Origin: Acidobacteriaceae bacterium dw_441
GTDB taxonomy: Bacteria; Acidobacteriota; Terriglobia; Terriglobales; Acidobacteriaceae
Length of the DNA stretch: 64,000 nucleotides
Reading direction: 5' to 3'
Assembly (NCBI GenBank): GCA_018449715.1
Contig: JAAVVA010000001.1
Location: 1,426,001-1,490,000, forward strand
Shown here one piece after another: positions 19,455-28,318 of this stretch; within the stretch, counting starts at the first letter, position 1; each line of letters begins with the position of its first letter. A program made the position numbers and the translations under genes. The notes beneath the pieces were generated by a model. It did no database searches. It was not told the DNA's origin and saw only the letters and a list, made by a program, of their open reading frames with translations.

Positions 19455-20708
19455 ATGACCTCCCCGGCCCAGAGAGACGAAACACAACGAAGCCCGGTGC
19501 GGGTGGCTTACCTGGTAAGCCACCCCATCCAGTACCAGGCTCCCCTGCTTCGTCGCATTGCTCGCGAACCCGATATCGACCTCACGGTCTTCTACGGATC
19601 TGACTTCTCCGTCAAAGGCTACAAGGACGCCGGGTTCGGCGGTGTCTCCGTTAAATGGGACGTTCCTCTTGTCGAGGGCTACAAGCACGAGTTCCTCCCC
19701 GTCATTCGAGACAACGCCACCGTCACCCCGACCACCCCGATGAATCGCGGCATCTTCAGCCGCCTTCGCGGACGCAATGGCCAGCCGCCGTTCGATCTGC
19801 TCTGGGTCCACGGATACGCCAGCGTCAACTCGCTGCACGCCATCGTCGCGGCCAAGGCACTCGGTATTCCCGTCCTGCTCCGTTCCGACTCGTGGCTTGG
19901 CGACCGCGAGCGCAGCGGCATCACCCTGGCAGCCAAGCAGCTCTTCTTCCGCGCCCTGGCCAGCATGAGCGACGGCGTACTGACGGTCGGCAAGCTCAAC
20001 GCCGAATACTGGCGGTACTACATGGGCGACGACTTCCCGCTCTTCCTTCTGCCCTACGCGGTCGATAACGACTGGTTCCGCCAGAAGAGCCTCGACGCCA
20101 TCCCTCGCCGCGAAGAGCTTCGCCAGGAGCTTGGCCTCGAACCGGGCCGTCCCGTCATTCTCTTCGCCTCGAAGCTGCAGAACCGTAAGCGCGCCGACGA
20201 CCTGCTCGAAGCCTACAAGCTTCTCTCACCCGCCCCTGGTGTCGAGCCGCACCCGTACCTCGTCATCGTCGGTGACGGCGAACAGCGCGAACTGCTCGAA
20301 CGTCTCGCGAAGGAAACGGGCTGGAACAGTATTCGCTTCTGCGGCTTCCGCAACCAGTCCGAGCTTCCCCGCTTCTTCGATCTCTGCAGCGTCTTCGTTC
20401 TTCCGGCACGGCACGAGCCCTGGGGGTTGATTGTCAACGAGGTGATGAACGCCGCCCGCGCCGTCATCGTCTCCGACGAGATCGGATGCCAGCCCGACCT
20501 CATCACCGACGGCGTTGAAGGTGCGGTTTTCCACGCCGGAGACGTCCCAGGACTCGCCGATGCTCTGCGCCGTACCCTCGCCTCGCCCGAAGTTTCCGAC
20601 GAGATGGGCCGCCGCGCTCTCGCCCGTATCGAAACCTGCGACTTTGAAGCAGATATCCGCGGACTGCGCAGTGCCCTGGCCGCGCTCACCAAAAAGATCA
20701 CAGCTTGA
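19455..20708 (+). CDS. Glycosyltransferase family 4-like protein
   Basis: This is a GT-B fold glycosyltransferase of the polysaccharide operon. The N-terminal acceptor domain begins RVAYLVSHPIQYQAPLLRRI, a form common in acidobacterial and cyanobacterial exopolysaccharide transferases. The C-terminal donor domain has LFASKLQNRKR, VGDGEQR and the ExFG-like PARHEPWGLIVNEVMN with the second Glu of the EX7E motif. The donor and acceptor sugars are unknown. A weak AAAGGA lies 15 bases before the ATG, so a later start is possible. Confidence 0.87.
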   Translation: MTSPAQRDETQRSPVRVAYLVSHPIQYQAPLLRRIAREPDIDLTVFYGSDFSVKGYKDAGFGGVSVKWDVPLVEGYKHEFLPVIRDNATVTPTTPMNRGIFSRLRGRNGQPPFDLLWVHGYASVNSLHAIVAAKALGIPVLLRSDSWLGDRERSGITLAAKQLFFRALASMSDGVLTVGKLNAEYWRYYMGDDFPLFLLPYAVDNDWFRQKSLDAIPRREELRQELGLEPGRPVILFASKLQNRKRADDLLEAYKLLSPAPGVEPHPYLVIVGDGEQRELLERLAKETGWNSIRFCGFRNQSELPRFFDLCSVFVLPARHEPWGLIVNEVMNAARAVIVSDEIGCQPDLITDGVEGAVFHAGDVPGLADALRRTLASPEVSDEMGRRALARIETCDFEADIRGLRSALAALTKKITA

Positions 20709-20731
20709 TTTCACCGCCAGGAGGCCCTTCG

Positions 20732-21901
20732 ATGCGTATCCTGCACATCATCAGAACCCTTAATCCGGAGGCGGGCGGCCCCAGCCAGGCAATCCGGATG
20801 CTGCTCCAGCACCGCGACATCGGCTATTTCGGAGAGGTCGTGTCGATGGACGACCCCGCCGAGCCCTTTCTGAAGACGCTCGACTTCCCCGTCTACTCCT
20901 TCGGGCCAAACGCTTCCACCTATGGGCGCTCCCCCCAGCTGCTGGAGTGGCTCGGACAGAACTACTCCAGCTACGACGGAGCCATCGTGCACGGCCTCTG
21001 GCAATACGGCGGAGTCGCCGCCCGCAAGATCCTTCGCGGAAAGCTGCCCTACATGGTCTTCCCACACGGTATGCTCGACCCCTACTTCAAGCGCGCCTAT
21101 CCGGTAAAGCACCTGAAGAAGTGGCTCTACTGGGCTCCGTTCGAGTACCACGTCCTCCGTGACGCGCACCGCGTTCTGTTCACCTCGCCCGCTGAAAAGG
21201 ATCTCGCCAACGAGACCTTCTGGCTGCATCGCTGGAACCCTCACGTCGTCCCCTACGGCGTCAACGGCCCTCCGGAGAATGACCCCGAGCTTCTCCGCGA
21301 GGCATTCTTCGAAGTCTGCCCGCAGGTGCGCGGCAAGCGTTATCTCCTCTTCCTGGGTCGCATTCACCGCAAGAAGGGGTGCGATCTTCTGATGGAGGCC
21401 TTCGGCAAGGTCGCCTCCCGCGACCCCGAACTTCACATCGTGATGGCCGGACCCGACCAGCAGGGCTGGAACGTCGAATTGCAGAAGATGGCCCGCTCCT
21501 TTGGCGTCGAAGACCGCGTCCACTGGCCCGGGATGCTCACCGGCGACCCCAAGTGGGGAGCCTTCTACGGCTGCGAGGCCTTCATCCTGCCGTCTCACCA
21601 GGAGAACTTCGGCATCGCCGTCGCCGAGGCCCTCAGCTGCGGCAAGCCCGTGCTCCTCGCCGACAAGGTCAACATCGCCGAAGACATCGCCAACGACGGC
21701 GCGGGATACATGGAGCCGGACACGCTCGAAGGAACTCTGCGGCTGCTCGAGCGCTGGATCGCCACCAGTCCAAAGGACCGCGTCGCGATGGGCGAGCGTG
21801 GTATTCAGACCTTCCGCGTGCGTTACGATATGCGCGAGAACGCCAAAACCATCATGAGCCTCTTCGAGTCCGCAAAGAACTCGCGGAACGGTCGTTCCTG
21901 A
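20732..21901 (+). CDS. Glycosyltransferase family 4-like protein
   Basis: This is a second GT-B transferase. The start at 20732 (MRILHIIRTL) has AGGAGG at good spacing and is preferred over an in-frame ATG 27 bases upstream. The N-domain has the PEAGGPSQAI loop. The donor domain has FLGRIHRKKGCDLLMEAF and SHQENFGIAVAEALSCGKP, a full EX7E motif. It probably adds one residue of the exopolysaccharide repeat unit. It follows the previous transferase by 23 bp and precedes the acetyltransferase by 8 bp. Confidence 0.9.
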   Translation: MRILHIIRTLNPEAGGPSQAIRMLLQHRDIGYFGEVVSMDDPAEPFLKTLDFPVYSFGPNASTYGRSPQLLEWLGQNYSSYDGAIVHGLWQYGGVAARKILRGKLPYMVFPHGMLDPYFKRAYPVKHLKKWLYWAPFEYHVLRDAHRVLFTSPAEKDLANETFWLHRWNPHVVPYGVNGPPENDPELLREAFFEVCPQVRGKRYLLFLGRIHRKKGCDLLMEAFGKVASRDPELHIVMAGPDQQGWNVELQKMARSFGVEDRVHWPGMLTGDPKWGAFYGCEAFILPSHQENFGIAVAEALSCGKPVLLADKVNIAEDIANDGAGYMEPDTLEGTLRLLERWIATSPKDRVAMGERGIQTFRVRYDMRENAKTIMSLFESAKNSRNGRS

Positions 21902-21909
21902 GAAAGTCG

Positions 21910-22527
21910 ATGCCCAAGCCAGTCCATTACAACGCCGCCGATCACATCTCCCCGGAGACCGCAGCCGACCCCTACCTCCGGCCCGCCTTCTCCCTGGGAA
22001 ACCGTCTGCGCCGGCTGATCTGGAATTTCTGCTGGACGCTTTTCTATCGCACCTCGCCCCGCCCGCTGCACGGTTGGCGCTCGTTCCTTCTCCGTCTCTT
22101 CGGAGCGACGATGGGACCGAACTGTCACTTTTATCCGAAATCGAAGATCTGGGCTCCCTGGAACCTCATCTGCGCCGACCAGGTCACAGCCGCCGATGGA
22201 GTGGAGATCTACAACCCCGCGCCCGTCACCCTTGGCTCGCACGCCATCCTCTCGCAGGAGTCGTACCTCTGCGGAGCTACGCACGACTACGACGATCCCG
22301 CGTTTCCGCTTCTCGCATATGAGATGAACCTGGGAGCTTACAGCTGGATATGCGCCCGCGCTTCCGTCGCCCCTGGAGTACAGGTGGGCGAAGGTGCTGT
22401 GCTTGGCCTCGGCTCCGTCGCTACGCGAACCCTTGAGCCGTGGACCGTCTACGCTGGAACGCCGGCTGTCAGAATCAAGCCGCGAAAGCAGCACAACACT
22501 TCAGAGGCCGCCGAAGACGGCCTCTGA
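21910..22527 (+). CDS. WcaF-like colanic-acid-type acetyltransferase (left-handed beta-helix)
   Basis: This is an acetyl-CoA dependent O-acetyltransferase of the hexapeptide-repeat family, likely to decorate the exopolysaccharide or its lipid-linked precursor. Features are a helical N-terminus, hexapeptide turns (MGPNCHFYP, GSHAILSQES, GEGAVLGLGSVATRT) and the WTVYAGTPAVRIKPR ending typical of WcaF/WcaB. The family catalytic His is in ATHDYDD. At 205 aa it is of normal size. The start at 21910 follows the previous stop by 8 bases. The final codons form half of a hairpin at 22501-22527. Confidence 0.88.
   Translation: MPKPVHYNAADHISPETAADPYLRPAFSLGNRLRRLIWNFCWTLFYRTSPRPLHGWRSFLLRLFGATMGPNCHFYPKSKIWAPWNLICADQVTAADGVEIYNPAPVTLGSHAILSQESYLCGATHDYDDPAFPLLAYEMNLGAYSWICARASVAPGVQVGEGAVLGLGSVATRTLEPWTVYAGTPAVRIKPRKQHNTSEAAEDGL
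22501..22527 (+). terminator. Hairpin overlapping the end of the exopolysaccharide operon
   Basis: TCAGAGGCCG (22501-22510) pairs perfectly with CGGCCTCTGA (22518-22527), and the right arm contains the stop codon of the acetyltransferase. No strong T-run follows, so termination efficiency is uncertain. Confidence 0.5.
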
Positions 22528-22572
22528 GGCGTTCTGCAACTGTTACGGTAGCAATTCATGGTTTTGATCCGT

Positions 22573-22953
22573 TCAGCTCCGCAGTTTGGCGAGCAGGTCG
22601 GTAGGATGAACTGGCTTGGCCAGGATTTCGAACTCGTGCCCCTGCTCTCGTGCCTTTTCCAGCAGGTCCGCGGTGGCGGCCTGTCCTGAAAACAGAAGTA
22701 TCTTGCACTTTGGCAGACGCTCGCGAGTAAGAATCGCGGCTTCAATCCCGGTCATCCCGGTCATAATGACATCACTGATGAGCATGTCCGGCTGAAAGCT
22801 GTCTAGCATTTCGACAGCCTTTTCTCCGCTGAACACGGCACGTGCCTCGAAGCCCGACTGGTTCAAAATGATGGCCAACGTATTGGCAATCACCTGTTCG
22901 TCATCAGCGACGAGAACCCTTGGTTTAGGTGTCGTGGACGGAATCTCTGACAT
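22573..22953 (-). CDS. Stand-alone response regulator receiver domain
   Basis: This is a CheY-like single-domain receiver. The acidic pair D17/D18, phosphoacceptor D61 (SDVIMTGMTG), S89 and K113 (AKPVHP) are all in place. At 126 aa there is no output domain. No histidine kinase is in the window, so its partner is elsewhere. It lies between the exopolysaccharide operon (convergent) and the ABC transporter (divergent). A link to polysaccharide control is possible but unproven. Confidence 0.92.
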   Translation of the reverse strand: MSEIPSTTPKPRVLVADDEQVIANTLAIILNQSGFEARAVFSGEKAVEMLDSFQPDMLISDVIMTGMTGIEAAILTRERLPKCKILLFSGQAATADLLEKAREQGHEFEILAKPVHPTDLLAKLRS

Positions 22954-23125
22954 TCTAAGTTTTCCCCATTGAAGTATTCATCATTGCATGAGAGCGATCT
23001 TTCTTCTGTCGCTTTACTATGGACATTACAAGGCGTTACAAGGTAATGATACGCTGAGCGCAAAGCCTGCGAAATGCTCCGGTCTTCAAATTCCAACGAA
23101 CTTCCAGTTTCAGAAAACTGAACTT

Positions 23126-24466
23126 ATGCCGCCAGTCATCATACGCGCCGAACAGGTCGAAAAATATTATGCGCAACCGAGCGAGAATCGCATCCAGGTA
23201 ATCTCGCCTACCGACCTCACCATCAGCGAGGGCGAGATCGTTGCGCTGCTCGGACCCTCCGGCTCGGGCAAATCGACCCTGCTGCGTATGCTGACCGGGC
23301 TTTCGACTCCCTCGGCTGGGCAGGTCTACTGGCACGAAAAGCCCGTTTCCAGCGGCGAAGCCAACGTCGCCATCGTCTTCCAGAGCTTCGCTCTCTTCCC
23401 CTGGTTAACGGTCGTTGAAAACGTCGAGGCCCCCCTGAAGGCCCGCGGCATGGAGCCTGCCGAGCGCCGCAAGCGCGCCGTCAAGATGCTCGACACCGTC
23501 GGTCTCGACGGCTTCCAGACCGCCTACCCCAAGGAGCTTTCCGGCGGCATGAGGCAGCGTGTCGGGTTCGCCCGCGCCCTCGTGGTCGAACCCGAGGTGC
23601 TCTTCATGGACGAGCCCTTCTCCGCCCTCGACGTGCTCACCGCCGAAAACCTTCGCTCCGAGCTTCTGGAGCTGTGGCACAACAAGACCATGCCCACGCG
23701 CGCCATCTTCATCGTGACGCACAACATCGAAGAGGCCGTGCTGCTGGCCGACCGCATCATCGTGCTCGGCCGCAACCCCGGCCACGTCCGCACCGACTTC
23801 AAGGTCGCCCTCGCGCACCCCCGCGACCGCAAGGCCCCGGCCTTCACCCAGCTCGTCGACTATATCTACAAGGTGCTCACCCAGCCCGAGCGCAAGCTGC
23901 CCGCGCTTCCCCTCACCCCCGAGGGCAAGCCCGTCCGCGACCAGCGCCAGATGCACTACCAGATGCTGCCGCACGCACGCCCGGGCGGCATCGCCGGTCT
24001 GCTTGAGATCCTGCTCGACCACAACGGCAAGGACGACATCTACCGCCTAGCCGACGATCTCGCCTTCGAGATCGACGACCTTCTGCCCATCGTCGACGCC
24101 GCGCAGCTTCTCGGCTTCCTCACCGTCAACGAGGGCGACGCCGCCATCACGCCCTCCGGGGCCGAGTACGCCAACTCCGAGATTCTTCGCCAAAAGGAGC
24201 TGTTCCGCACCGCCGCCGTCGAAAATGTCCTTCTGCTACGCCAGATCGTACGCGCCATCGAGGCCAAGAGCGACAAGAGCGTCCCCGAGGAGTTCTTCCA
24301 CGACGTGCTCGATGAGCAGTTCAGCGAGGACGAGACCATCCGGCAGCTCGAGACCGCCATCAACTGGGGCCGCTACGCCGAGCTGTTCGACTTCGACGCC
24401 TCGCGCCGCCGCTTCACCCAGCCCGAAAAGCTCGAAGAAGTCTCCTCCGGAGAGATTGAAGAATGA
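23126..24466 (+). CDS. ABC transporter ATP-binding protein with AAA-associated C-terminal domain
   Basis: This is the ATPase of a nitrate/sulfonate/taurine-type importer. Residues 30-250 form the ABC domain: Walker A GPSGSGKS (43-50), Q-loop Q86, signature LSGGMRQR (138-145), Walker B VLFMDEP and switch H199. Residues about 295-440 form an extra domain resembling the AAA-associated C-terminal family (PF09821), which may act as a regulatory module. The start at 23126 is chosen because homology begins there; no strong ribosome-binding site is seen. It overlaps the permease by 4 bp (ATGA). No substrate-binding protein is nearby. Confidence 0.88.
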   Translation: MPPVIIRAEQVEKYYAQPSENRIQVISPTDLTISEGEIVALLGPSGSGKSTLLRMLTGLSTPSAGQVYWHEKPVSSGEANVAIVFQSFALFPWLTVVENVEAPLKARGMEPAERRKRAVKMLDTVGLDGFQTAYPKELSGGMRQRVGFARALVVEPEVLFMDEPFSALDVLTAENLRSELLELWHNKTMPTRAIFIVTHNIEEAVLLADRIIVLGRNPGHVRTDFKVALAHPRDRKAPAFTQLVDYIYKVLTQPERKLPALPLTPEGKPVRDQRQMHYQMLPHARPGGIAGLLEILLDHNGKDDIYRLADDLAFEIDDLLPIVDAAQLLGFLTVNEGDAAITPSGAEYANSEILRQKELFRTAAVENVLLLRQIVRAIEAKSDKSVPEEFFHDVLDEQFSEDETIRQLETAINWGRYAELFDFDASRRRFTQPEKLEEVSSGEIEE

Positions 24467-26253
24467 TCAATCTGCCGCACAGCTTCGGCTACCTCCGAAG
24501 CCGGGAGACGCTCGCTCGCTCGCAGGTTCTGCAGCGAAGCTGGTCCCTGATGATCGACCTTTCGGTCGCGGGCATCTGCCTGGCCTGCTTCTACGGGGTC
24601 GTGCTGCTGGCCCGCTACTGGTTCGGCCACCCCACGCCCCAGATCGAAATCTCGCTGAGCCCCCGCGCCCTTCCGCTCTACGCCTTTTACTCCATCGTGC
24701 GTATCTGGATGGCGTATGCGCTCAGCCTTATCTTCGCCATCGTCTACGGTTACACCGCCGCATACAACCACCGCATCGAGGCGCTGATGATCGCCGGACT
24801 CGACATTCTCCAGTCGATCCCCGTGCTCAGCTTCCTTCCCGGCGTCATGCTGGCGATGGTCGCTCTCTTCCCTACGCGCCAGATCGGCCTCGAGCTGGGA
24901 GCCATCATCCTCATCTTCACTGGCCAGGTCTGGAACATGGCCTTCAGCTTCTACTCCTCGCTCAAGAGCCTGCCCCGCGAGCTGCGTGAAGCCACCATCA
25001 TCTACCGCTTCTCGCCGTGGCAACGGCTGATGCAGCTGGAGCTTCCCTACGCCGCCATCGGCCTCGTCTGGAACTCGATGGTCTCGGTCGCAGGCGGCTG
25101 GTTCTTCCTGATGGTCTGCGAGATGTTCGTCCTCGGCACGCGCGACTTCCGCCTGCCCGGGCTCGGCTCCTACCTCCAGACCGCGGCCAGCACCGGCAAC
25201 GGCTCCGCAATCGCATGGGGACTCTTCACCATGATCGCCATCATCGTCGCCACCGACCAGCTCGTCTGGCGCCCCATCATCGCGTGGAGCGACAAGTTCA
25301 AGTTCGAGCAGGTGGAGACGACCTCCCGCGTCACCTCGCCGCTGCTTCACCTCTTCCAGAACTCACGCGGCCTGCAGGCGCTGCAGAAACACACCATCCA
25401 GCCCATCGCCGAGGCGGTCTACCAGCGCTTCGCCGAGAACCGCCAGCGCCTCCTCGCCGCCACGGCTCCCTCCACTCCTCGAGCGGCGCGCAACCGCCAG
25501 CGCGGCATCTCCGTGCTGCAATGGATCGTTCTTCTGGCTGTGGTCGGGGTGATCGGCTACGCGGCCATCCACGCGCTTTACCTTCTCCGCGAGGTCAAGC
25601 GTACTCAGTTCCTCCAGATCATGGGTGGAGCGATGGCGACCTTCTTCCGGGTCAACACCTCGCTGCTGCTCGCCTCGCTCTGGACCATCCCCGTGGGAGT
25701 CGCCATCGGCTTTCATCCGCGCCTCGCTCGCATCGCACAGCCCCTGGCACAGATCGCGGCGTCGGTCCCGGCAACCGCGCTCTTCCCGATCCTCGTCATG
25801 GCGCTGGTCCAGATGGGAGGCGGACTCGGCACTGCGTCCATCCTGCTGATGATGCTCGGGACGCAGTGGTACATCCTGTTCAACGTCATCGCGGGAGCGA
25901 TGGCCATTCCCTCTGACCTGCGCGAGGTGGCACAGCTCTACCACTTCACCACGGTGCAGCGCTGGAAGACCCTGATCCTCCCCGGCATCTTCCCCTACCT
26001 CATCACCGGACTGGTCACGGCCTCCGGTGGAGCGTGGAACGCCAGCATCATCGCCGAGTACTTCCGCGTCCGCAACCAGACTCTCCAGACCTTCGGCCTC
26101 GGAGCCATCATCAGCGCCGCCACCGACTCCGGCGAGTTCCACATCCTTCTGCTGGCCACCATCGTCATGGCGGGCATGGTGGTGACGATCAACCGTCTCG
26201 TCTGGCGTCCTCTCTACCACCTCGCCGAGACGCGCTACAAGCTCGGCGGCTGA
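24463..26253 (+). CDS. Fused two-domain ABC transporter permease
   Basis: This inner-membrane permease has two BPD-transport domains in one chain. The first spans about residues 30-275 and the second about 350-590. Each has the EAA-type loop: LREATIIYRFSPWQRLMQLE in the first and LREVAQLYHFTTVQRW in the second. A charged cytoplasmic linker with KFEQVETTSR and the AENRQR segment joins them. It is translationally coupled to the ATPase gene. The 3' end overlaps the opposite-strand AI-2E-like gene by 19 bp. The substrate is unknown; the family is annotated for nitrate, sulfonate or similar anions. Confidence 0.88.
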   Translation: MINLPHSFGYLRSRETLARSQVLQRSWSLMIDLSVAGICLACFYGVVLLARYWFGHPTPQIEISLSPRALPLYAFYSIVRIWMAYALSLIFAIVYGYTAAYNHRIEALMIAGLDILQSIPVLSFLPGVMLAMVALFPTRQIGLELGAIILIFTGQVWNMAFSFYSSLKSLPRELREATIIYRFSPWQRLMQLELPYAAIGLVWNSMVSVAGGWFFLMVCEMFVLGTRDFRLPGLGSYLQTAASTGNGSAIAWGLFTMIAIIVATDQLVWRPIIAWSDKFKFEQVETTSRVTSPLLHLFQNSRGLQALQKHTIQPIAEAVYQRFAENRQRLLAATAPSTPRAARNRQRGISVLQWIVLLAVVGVIGYAAIHALYLLREVKRTQFLQIMGGAMATFFRVNTSLLLASLWTIPVGVAIGFHPRLARIAQPLAQIAASVPATALFPILVMALVQMGGGLGTASILLMMLGTQWYILFNVIAGAMAIPSDLREVAQLYHFTTVQRWKTLILPGIFPYLITGLVTASGGAWNASIIAEYFRVRNQTLQTFGLGAIISAATDSGEFHILLLATIVMAGMVVTINRLVWRPLYHLAETRYKLGG

Positions 26254-26792
26254 CCTCCATCGGTCGGCCTGCTGATTACCTGCCCCACAGAGGCAGTCTT
26301 CCTCCGGTCCCGCAGCGCGAAGATCACCGCCAGCAGCGGAGGAGCCAGCAGCACTCCCCAGAACGGAATGATGATGCCCAGCACGATCGGCCCGAGGAAC
26401 GCCGCCCACCACGGCACCCTGGTCGTACGGTGCAGCACATACGGCCCGATCACCAGCCCCTCAAGCACCGCAATCAGTCCATAGAGCCCCAGCACCAGCC
26501 CGAGCCTCCACCAGTTGTCCGTCCCCTGCAACGCGACCGAGATGACCGGCCCGATCAGGGCGATCATTCCCCCGAAGGTCGGGATGATCTGGAGCATCGC
26601 CCCCAGCAGCGCCCAGAACGGAGCCAGCGGGACGCGGATCAGCTCCAGCCCGACCAGCCAGATCACCCCGACGATCAGGGCGTCGAGCGTCGCCGCACGC
26701 CACCAGTTCACCAGCGCGCCGCCCGCCGTTCGAAAAGGAGACTGTGGTGTTCCTGAAGTTGCCATACCAACCTGACCGCCCTTTCTCAGCAT
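26235..26792 (-). CDS. Half-length AI-2E-family membrane protein
   Basis: The 185 aa match only the C-terminal half of AI-2E/UPF0118 transporters. Visible parts are the membrane segments ALIVGVIWLVGLELI, the motif LLGAMLQIIPTFGGMIALIGP, GLIAVLEGLVIGPYV, and a last pair ending PPLLAVIFALRD. Full proteins are about 340-380 aa, so the N-terminal part is missing. The reading frame is intact. The start at 26792 lacks a good ribosome-binding site; an ATG at 26765 would give 176 aa. It may be a remnant or a stand-alone domain protein. Its 3' end overlaps the permease gene by 19 bp. Confidence 0.6.
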   Translation of the reverse strand: MLRKGGQVGMATSGTPQSPFRTAGGALVNWWRAATLDALIVGVIWLVGLELIRVPLAPFWALLGAMLQIIPTFGGMIALIGPVISVALQGTDNWWRLGLVLGLYGLIAVLEGLVIGPYVLHRTTRVPWWAAFLGPIVLGIIIPFWGVLLAPPLLAVIFALRDRRKTASVGQVISRPTDGGQPPSL

Positions 26793-26916
26793 CAGACACG
26801 CAGAAACCGGACGTGTCTCTTAGTGAACTACCGTACCCGAAGCGCAGCATTCTGGAAACATGCTCTGCGATGCGCCCTGTCCGCGCAGCCCAGACAGTGA
26901 GATGAAAGGAACCGCA

Positions 26917-28248
26917 ATGGCCGTTATGATGCAGGCGTTTTACTGGGACTGCCCGATCAAGGAGCAAAAAGAGGGCGAGTGGTGGAACCTCATCGCCGAA
27001 AAAGCACCTGAGCTTGGCAAAGCCGGCATCAACGCCCTCTGGCTTCCTCCCATCTGCAAAGGAGCCGAGGCGCGTTCCCCCGGCTACGATCCCTACGACT
27101 ACTTCGACCTCGGGGATTTCGACCAGAAGGGCGGCGTCAAGACCCTCTACGGCAACCGCTCCGAGCTTGAGAACCTCGTCCGCGTCCTGCGCGAAAACAA
27201 CATCGGCGCCTACGCCGACATGGTCATCAACCACAACTCCGGCGCCGACGAGGAGGAGGTCAACCCCATCGACGGCCAGAAGCGCTGGACGAAGTTCGCA
27301 CCGAAGTCCGGCCGGTTCCCCCGCGACTGGAACTGCTTCCATCCCTCCCGCTACGAGCGCGTCATGGTCGAGGGCGAAAACTTTGCCGGGTTCCCTCACC
27401 TCTGCCACCGCAACCCCCGCGTCTACACCGCGATGTTCGAGTATGCCCGCATGATCGTCGAAGAGCTTGGCTTCGACGGCTTCCGCTTCGACTTCGCCAA
27501 GGGATACGGCTCATGGATGATCGGCCTTCTCGCCAAGTACCGCTATGAGCGCGACGGCAAGGAGTTCACTCCCTTCGTCGTCGGTGAGTACTGGTCCGGC
27601 CCCGAGGACATAGCCAACTGGCTCGACGGCGTGCGCTCCGTCACCGACAACCAGATCGCCGCCTTCGACTTCCCCCTGCGCTACAAGCTCAAGGACCTCT
27701 GCGACACCCTCCAGTACGACCTGCGCAACCTCACCAACGACAACTCCGTCGTCGCCGAGCGCCCCTTCAACGCCGTCACCTTCGTCGATAACCACGACAT
27801 GGGCGGCAACGAGATCGTCAACGACAAGAACCTCGCCTACTCCTTCATCCTCATGAACGAGGGCTACCCCTGCATCTTCTGGTACGACTACTACAACCTC
27901 GGCCTCGCGCGTCCCGGCACCCCCAACGGCATCGACGCCCTCATCGACGCGCACCACCGTTATGCCGGGGGAGAGGCCTGCATCCTGCACGCCGACCCCG
28001 ACCTCTATATCCTCGAACGCAAGGGCTTTGAAGGCCAAACCGGCTGCGTCTACGTCCTCAACAACCTCGGCGACAAGTGGTCCGGCACCTCGGTCAAAAC
28101 CCAGTGGAAGAACCAGCGCTTCAAGCCGGTTGCATGGGACGGACACGACATCGCTCACCCGGACGAACGCACCACCGACGCGGAGGGCAACGCCGAGTTC
28201 CCCGCCCCGCCTCGCGGATACGCCGTCTACGCTCCCATCTCTGAATAG
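26917..28248 (+). CDS. Cytoplasmic alpha-amylase, GH13 (subfamily 5-like)
   Basis: This enzyme hydrolyses alpha-1,4-glucan such as glycogen or maltodextrin. The (beta/alpha)8 barrel has the catalytic triad D192 (GFRFD), E224 (VVGEY) and D294 (VDNHD). The opening MQAFYWDCP is typical of the GH13_5 group. There is no signal peptide, so it should act inside the cell. The ATG at 26917 has AAAGGA at good spacing; in-frame ATGs upstream lack it. At 443 aa it is complete. It stands alone between the AI-2E-like gene (divergent) and purQ. Confidence 0.9.
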   Translation: MAVMMQAFYWDCPIKEQKEGEWWNLIAEKAPELGKAGINALWLPPICKGAEARSPGYDPYDYFDLGDFDQKGGVKTLYGNRSELENLVRVLRENNIGAYADMVINHNSGADEEEVNPIDGQKRWTKFAPKSGRFPRDWNCFHPSRYERVMVEGENFAGFPHLCHRNPRVYTAMFEYARMIVEELGFDGFRFDFAKGYGSWMIGLLAKYRYERDGKEFTPFVVGEYWSGPEDIANWLDGVRSVTDNQIAAFDFPLRYKLKDLCDTLQYDLRNLTNDNSVVAERPFNAVTFVDNHDMGGNEIVNDKNLAYSFILMNEGYPCIFWYDYYNLGLARPGTPNGIDALIDAHHRYAGGEACILHADPDLYILERKGFEGQTGCVYVLNNLGDKWSGTSVKTQWKNQRFKPVAWDGHDIAHPDERTTDAEGNAEFPAPPRGYAVYAPISE

Positions 28249-28306
28249 CGCCTTCCCTGGAGGAATCGCCTGCGCTCTCTCTGCTCTTCCACCGCGTTCC
28301 CGGTGC

Positions 28307-28312
28307 TATCCT
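28307..28312 (+). promoter_or_regulatory. Candidate -10 box of purQ (leaderless start)
   Basis: TATCCT ends 6 nt before the purQ ATG and there is no Shine-Dalgarno sequence in the gap (taagtt). The same hexamer at the same distance precedes tmk. Confidence 0.5.
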
Positions 28313-28318
28313 TAAGTT

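Noticed and set aside
21379..21909. N-terminal extension of the acetyltransferase frame into the upstream glycosyltransferase
   Set aside because: The extension is an out-of-frame reading of the transferase gene. The acetyltransferase fold begins at the ATG at 21910.
25363..26412. 349-codon minus-strand frame across the permease
   Set aside because: Charged, Asp/Glu/His-rich shadow opposite a well-formed membrane protein.
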